From positions 1 through 7,007 of the forward strand of contig NZ_JAQIVI010000456.1 in assembly GCF_028618695.1 (NCBI RefSeq): DNA of 7,007 nt, read 5' to 3'. The stretch is from Natrinema soli. GTDB taxonomy: Archaea > Halobacteriota > Halobacteria > Halobacteriales > Natrialbaceae. A program made the position numbers and the translations under genes. The notes below the pieces were generated by a model. The model did no database searches. It was given only the letters and a program-made list of their open reading frames with translations, and was not told the origin of the DNA. Positions 3,772 through 7,007 of the stretch are shown piece after piece; position 1 is the stretch's first letter; the number at the start of each line of letters is the position of its first letter.

Positions 3772-6735
3772 ATGAGCAAGGACACCATCGAAGTACGCGG
3801 CGCGGAGGAGCACAACCTCAAGGATATCGACGTCTCGATCCCTCGAGAGGCCTTTACCGTCGTCACCGGTCTCTCGGGATCGGGCAAGTCCTCGCTCGCG
3901 TTCGAGACGGTCTACGCCGAAGGCCAGCGCCGCTACATCGAGAGCCTCTCGGCGTACGCCCGGAACTTCCTCGGCCAGATGGACAAGCCCCAGGTCGAGA
4001 CCGTCGAGGGGCTCTCGCCGGCCATCTCGATCGACCAGAAGAACGCCGCGAACAACCCCCGTTCGACCGTCGGGACGGTCACGGAGCTCCACGACTACCT
4101 GCGACTGCTCTACGCCCGCGTCGGCACGCCCCACTGTCCCGACTGCGGTCGCGAAGTCGGCGAGCAGTCGGCCCAGAATATGGTCGAGCGCATCCTCGAG
4201 CTGCCCGAGGGAACCAGGGTCAAACTCGCGGCGCCGGTGGTTCGCGACCAGAAGGGAGCCTTCGAGGACCTCTTCGAGGAACTCGTCTCGGAGGGGTACG
4301 CCCGCGTCGAAATCGACGGCGAGGAGTACGACCTCACGACGGACGACCCCGACCTCGACGAGAACTTCGATCACACCGTCGACGTGATCGTCGACCGAGT
4401 GAAGGTCAGCGACGAGGGCCGCCCGCGCATCATCGACAGCGTCGAGACGGCGCTCGACGAGGCCGAGGGCGTCCTGAAAGTGATCCTGCCGGAGGCGTCC
4501 GAGGAAGTCGCCGCCGATCTCGGCGAGGAGGCCCGCCGGACCGGCGCACTCGGCGAGGAAACCGAGGAGAACGACCGCTTCGTCGTCGAGTTCTCGAAAG
4601 ATCTCGCCTGCACGCACTGCGGGATCGACATTCCCGAGATCGAGACCCGTTCGTTCTCCTTCAACTCGCCCCACGGCGCCTGTCCCGAGTGCGAGGGCCT
4701 GGGCGAGACCAAGGAGATCGACGAGGACCTCGTCCTGCAGGACGAGTCCAAACCGCTCAAGCACGTCTTCGAACCCTGGAGTTACAACCGATCGTACTAC
4801 CAGACTCGACTGGACGCCGTCGCGGAGCACTTCGGCGTCTCGCTGTCGACGCCCTTCGAGGACCTCGAGGCGGATATCCAGCAGGCGTTCCTCTACGGGA
4901 CGGACGGCGAGGTGCTGTTCAAGCGGCGCACCAAGAACGGCACCCGCCGGAAGAAAAAGCGCTTCGAGGGCGTCATCCCCAACCTCGAGCGGCGCTACCT
5001 CGAGACCGACTCCGACTCGACGCGGGAGCACATCGAGGACTACATGTCGGCCACGGCGTGTCCGGCCTGCGACGGCACCCGGCTGAAGCCCGCGAGCCGC
5101 GCCGTGCTGGTCGACGACAGTTCGATCACCGAGATCAACGCGATGAGCATCGGCGACGCCCGCGAGCACTTCGAGTCGATGGAAGCCGACCTCACCGAGC
5201 GCGAGAAGGTGATCGCCGAGGAGATCCTCAAGGAGATCCGGGCGCGGCTCGGGTTCATGTGCGAGGTCGGCCTCGACTACATCACGCTCGATCGCGAGGC
5301 CTCGACGCTCTCCGGCGGTGAGAGCCAGCGCATCCGGCTGGCTACCCAGATCGGCTCCGGACTCGTCGGGGTCCTCTACGTCCTCGACGAACCCTCGATC
5401 GGGCTCCACCAGCGGGACAACGACCGACTGCTGGACACCCTGGAAGAACTGCGCGACCTCGGCAACACCCTGCTCGTGGTCGAACACGACGAGGAGACGA
5501 TGCGGCGGGCGGACACCGTCATCGACATGGGGCCCGGCCCCGGCAAGCGCGGCGGCGAGGTCGTCGCCAACGGCGACGTCGAGGAGGTCAAAGCGACCGA
5601 GGGCTCGATCACCGGTGACTACCTCTCGGGCCAGCGGCAGATCCCGGTGCCCGACGAGCGCCGCGATCCCGACGGCGCGCTGACGATCCGCGGTGCACGC
5701 CAACACAACCTCAAGGATCTCGACGTCGACATCCCGCTGGGGTGCTTTACCGCCATTACGGGCGTTTCGGGCTCCGGGAAGTCCACCCTGATGCACGACG
5801 TGTTCTACAAGGGGCTCGCTCGACAGATGAACGACAACACGAGCGTGATTCCCGGGGAGCACGACGCCCTCGAGGGGCTCGAGGAGATCGAAACCGTGCG
5901 CCTGATCGACCAGTCGCCGATCGGCCGCACGCCCCGCTCCAATCCCGCGACGTACACCGGCGTCTTCGACTACGTCCGGGAGCTGTTTGCCTCGACCTCG
6001 CTCTCGAAACAGCGGGGCTACGAGAAGGGGCGCTTTTCCTTCAACGTCAAGGGCGGCCGCTGCGAGGAGTGCGGCGGGCAAGGAACGGTGAAGATCGAGA
6101 TGAACTTCCTGAGCGACGTCTACGTCCCCTGCGAGGAGTGCGACGGTGCACGCTACAACGACGCCACGCTCGACGTCACCTTCAAGGGCAAGACCATCGC
6201 CGACGTCCTCGAGATGGAAGTCGAGGAGGCCGCCGACTTCTTCGAGTCCAACTCGCAGATCCGTCGCCGGCTGAAGCTCCTGAAGGACGTCGGCCTCGGC
6301 TACATGACGCTCGGTCAACCCTCCACCACGCTGTCCGGCGGCGAGGCCCAGCGGGTCAAGCTGGCCGAAGAGTTAGGGAAGAAGGACTCGGGCGAAACCC
6401 TGTACCTGCTGGACGAGCCGACGACCGGCCTCCACTCGGCTGACGAGCGCAAACTCATCGACGTGCTCCACCGGCTGACCGACAACGGCAACACCGTCGC
6501 CGTCATCGAGCACGAACTCGACCTCGTGAAGAACGCGGACCACGTCATCGATCTCGGCCCCGAGGGCGGCGAGAACGGCGGCGAGATCGTCGCGACCGGC
6601 ACGCCGGAGGACGTGGCTCGCCTCGAGGACTCCCACACCGGTCGCTATCTGCGGGATCTGCTGCCGAAAGTGGACCTCGACGGGCCGCGCGGCGAGCGCG
6701 TCGAACCCGTGAGCGCGCCGATGGACGACGACTGA
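3772..6735 (+). CDS. uvrA: UvrA, excinuclease ABC subunit A (DNA damage recognition ATPase), 987 aa
   Basis: UvrA dimers find bulky or UV-induced lesions and hand the DNA to UvrB, after which UvrC cuts on both sides. Both ABC ATPase halves are complete. First half: Walker A GLSGSGKSS (33-41), signature LSGGESQR (513-520), Walker B LYVLDEP (535-541), H-loop H572. Second half: Walker A GVSGSGKST (664-672), signature LSGGEAQR (854-861), Walker B LYLLDEP (877-883), H-loop H914. Six CxxC pairs (122/125, 280/283, 304/307, 430/433, 764/767, 787/790) match the three zinc modules of the family. The region around 126-280 is the UvrB-binding part and 286-400 the insertion domain. Length is somewhat above the 940 of E. 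coli, with acidic loops and an acidic tail (about 965-987) typical of halophiles. The ATG at 3772 gives MSKDTIEVRGAEEHNLKDID, aligning with the family N-terminus. No frameshift or lost motif. It stands alone, with no uvrB or uvrC nearby. Confidence 0.98.
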   Translation: MSKDTIEVRGAEEHNLKDIDVSIPREAFTVVTGLSGSGKSSLAFETVYAEGQRRYIESLSAYARNFLGQMDKPQVETVEGLSPAISIDQKNAANNPRSTVGTVTELHDYLRLLYARVGTPHCPDCGREVGEQSAQNMVERILELPEGTRVKLAAPVVRDQKGAFEDLFEELVSEGYARVEIDGEEYDLTTDDPDLDENFDHTVDVIVDRVKVSDEGRPRIIDSVETALDEAEGVLKVILPEASEEVAADLGEEARRTGALGEETEENDRFVVEFSKDLACTHCGIDIPEIETRSFSFNSPHGACPECEGLGETKEIDEDLVLQDESKPLKHVFEPWSYNRSYYQTRLDAVAEHFGVSLSTPFEDLEADIQQAFLYGTDGEVLFKRRTKNGTRRKKKRFEGVIPNLERRYLETDSDSTREHIEDYMSATACPACDGTRLKPASRAVLVDDSSITEINAMSIGDAREHFESMEADLTEREKVIAEEILKEIRARLGFMCEVGLDYITLDREASTLSGGESQRIRLATQIGSGLVGVLYVLDEPSIGLHQRDNDRLLDTLEELRDLGNTLLVVEHDEETMRRADTVIDMGPGPGKRGGEVVANGDVEEVKATEGSITGDYLSGQRQIPVPDERRDPDGALTIRGARQHNLKDLDVDIPLGCFTAITGVSGSGKSTLMHDVFYKGLARQMNDNTSVIPGEHDALEGLEEIETVRLIDQSPIGRTPRSNPATYTGVFDYVRELFASTSLSKQRGYEKGRFSFNVKGGRCEECGGQGTVKIEMNFLSDVYVPCEECDGARYNDATLDVTFKGKTIADVLEMEVEEAADFFESNSQIRRRLKLLKDVGLGYMTLGQPSTTLSGGEAQRVKLAEELGKKDSGETLYLLDEPTTGLHSADERKLIDVLHRLTDNGNTVAVIEHELDLVKNADHVIDLGPEGGENGGEIVATGTPEDVARLEDSHTGRYLRDLLPKVDLDGPRGERVEPVSAPMDDD

Positions 6736-6798
6736 TCGGAAGTCCGAATCGCGTCTCGCGGCGACGGCGAAAACTGTCGGCCGGTACCGCCCCCGATC

Positions 6799-6810
6799 CG
6801 AATCGTTAAC
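6799..6810 (+). promoter_or_regulatory. Candidate BRE/TATA for the right-edge membrane protein gene
   Basis: CGAATCGTTAAC has a BRE-like CGAA followed by a TATA-like GTTAAC, centred about 30 bases before the ATG at 6836. The spacing predicts a leaderless transcript, separate from uvrA, which ends 100 bases upstream of the ATG. Confidence 0.42.
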
Positions 6811-6835
6811 GGCGGGAGCCGGCGACTATCGTCGC

Positions 6836-7007
6836 ATGAACAGGCGAAAGGCGATTATCCGTCGCGGGCTCACCGGCGGCGGCGTCGCGACGCTCCTCCT
6901 GGCCGCCAGTTTCGTCGCCGTGTTAGGCGTGCCGACGACCCCCTCGATACTCCTGCTCGTCTCGTGGCTCGGCGTCGTCGGGAGTGCGATGGTCGTCGCC
7001 GGACGCC
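6836..7007 (+). CDS. Small membrane protein, N-terminal 57 residues, runs off the right edge
   Basis: The frame opens MNRRKAIIRRGLTGGGVATL and stays open to the window end. A basic N-terminus (five Arg and one Lys in ten residues) precedes a hydrophobic segment (about 14-31), a short PTTPS turn (33-37) and a second hydrophobic segment (about 38-55). This suggests two membrane helices with the N-terminus inside by the positive-inside rule. I recognise no family; haloarchaea have many such short membrane proteins. The Arg pair is not in a proper twin-arginine context. Third codon positions are strongly G/C, like the other genes, and a TATA-like site sits at the right distance. The total length and function cannot be told from this window. 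Confidence 0.65.
   Translation, partial: MNRRKAIIRRGLTGGGVATLLLAASFVAVLGVPTTPSILLLVSWLGVVGSAMVVAGR

Noticed and set aside
3688..6318. 876-residue open frame on the minus strand opposite uvrA
   Set aside because: It is the antisense of a complete uvrA. In high-GC DNA the frame opposite codon-biased genes stays open by chance; its translation is a Val/Leu/Asp/Arg-rich pattern with no recognisable domain.
6736..6747. TCGGA-AG-TCCGA inverted repeat right after the uvrA stop as a terminator
   Set aside because: The stem is only 5 base pairs with a 2-base loop and there is no following T-tract, so it is more likely chance.
6836..6900. Twin-arginine signal peptide on the right-edge protein
   Set aside because: The Arg pairs are not followed by the expected consensus residues, and a second hydrophobic segment makes a plain membrane protein more likely.

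Overview
The window looks like chromosomal DNA of a haloarchaeon, probably near Natrinema, Haloterrigena or another member of the Natrialbales. The signs are high GC with a strong G/C bias at third codon positions, very acidic proteins (Asp/Glu-rich even in UvrA), start codons without Shine-Dalgarno sequences, and TATA-like elements about 25-32 bases upstream of starts. The genus is inferred from style only.

Layout. At the left edge (1-218, minus) is the N-terminal part of a UspA-type universal stress protein. Next come a 49-residue antitoxin-like protein (341-490, minus) and, divergently, a 79-residue PRC-barrel-like protein (685-924, plus). A minus-strand pair follows: an R2-like di-metal carboxylate protein (1170-2099) and an acidic coiled-coil protein of unknown role (2216-2719). 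From about 2860 to 3770 GC falls to roughly 45-57% in the lines I counted. This stretch holds one recognisable gene, a DUF4260-type membrane protein (3034-3420, minus), flanked by about 300-350 bases on each side with no convincing gene. A complete uvrA (3772-6735, plus; 987 residues) follows, and the right edge holds the start of a small two-helix membrane protein (6836 onward, plus).

How the genes relate. I see no multi-gene system. UvrA is the damage-recognition ATPase of nucleotide excision repair and stands alone here, without uvrB or uvrC. The universal stress protein, the R2-like oxidase and UvrA could all be called stress-related, but nothing in the sequence links them into one operon or regulon.

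Most interesting point. The gene that would usually be labelled ribonucleotide reductase small subunit has the residue signature of an R2-like ligand-binding oxidase (R2lox). All six metal ligands are present, the radical tyrosine position is Phe, and the Val/Tyr pair that forms the R2lox cross-link is present. I found no CRISPR array, tRNA, rRNA or intact mobile element, and no evidence of an undescribed multi-gene system.
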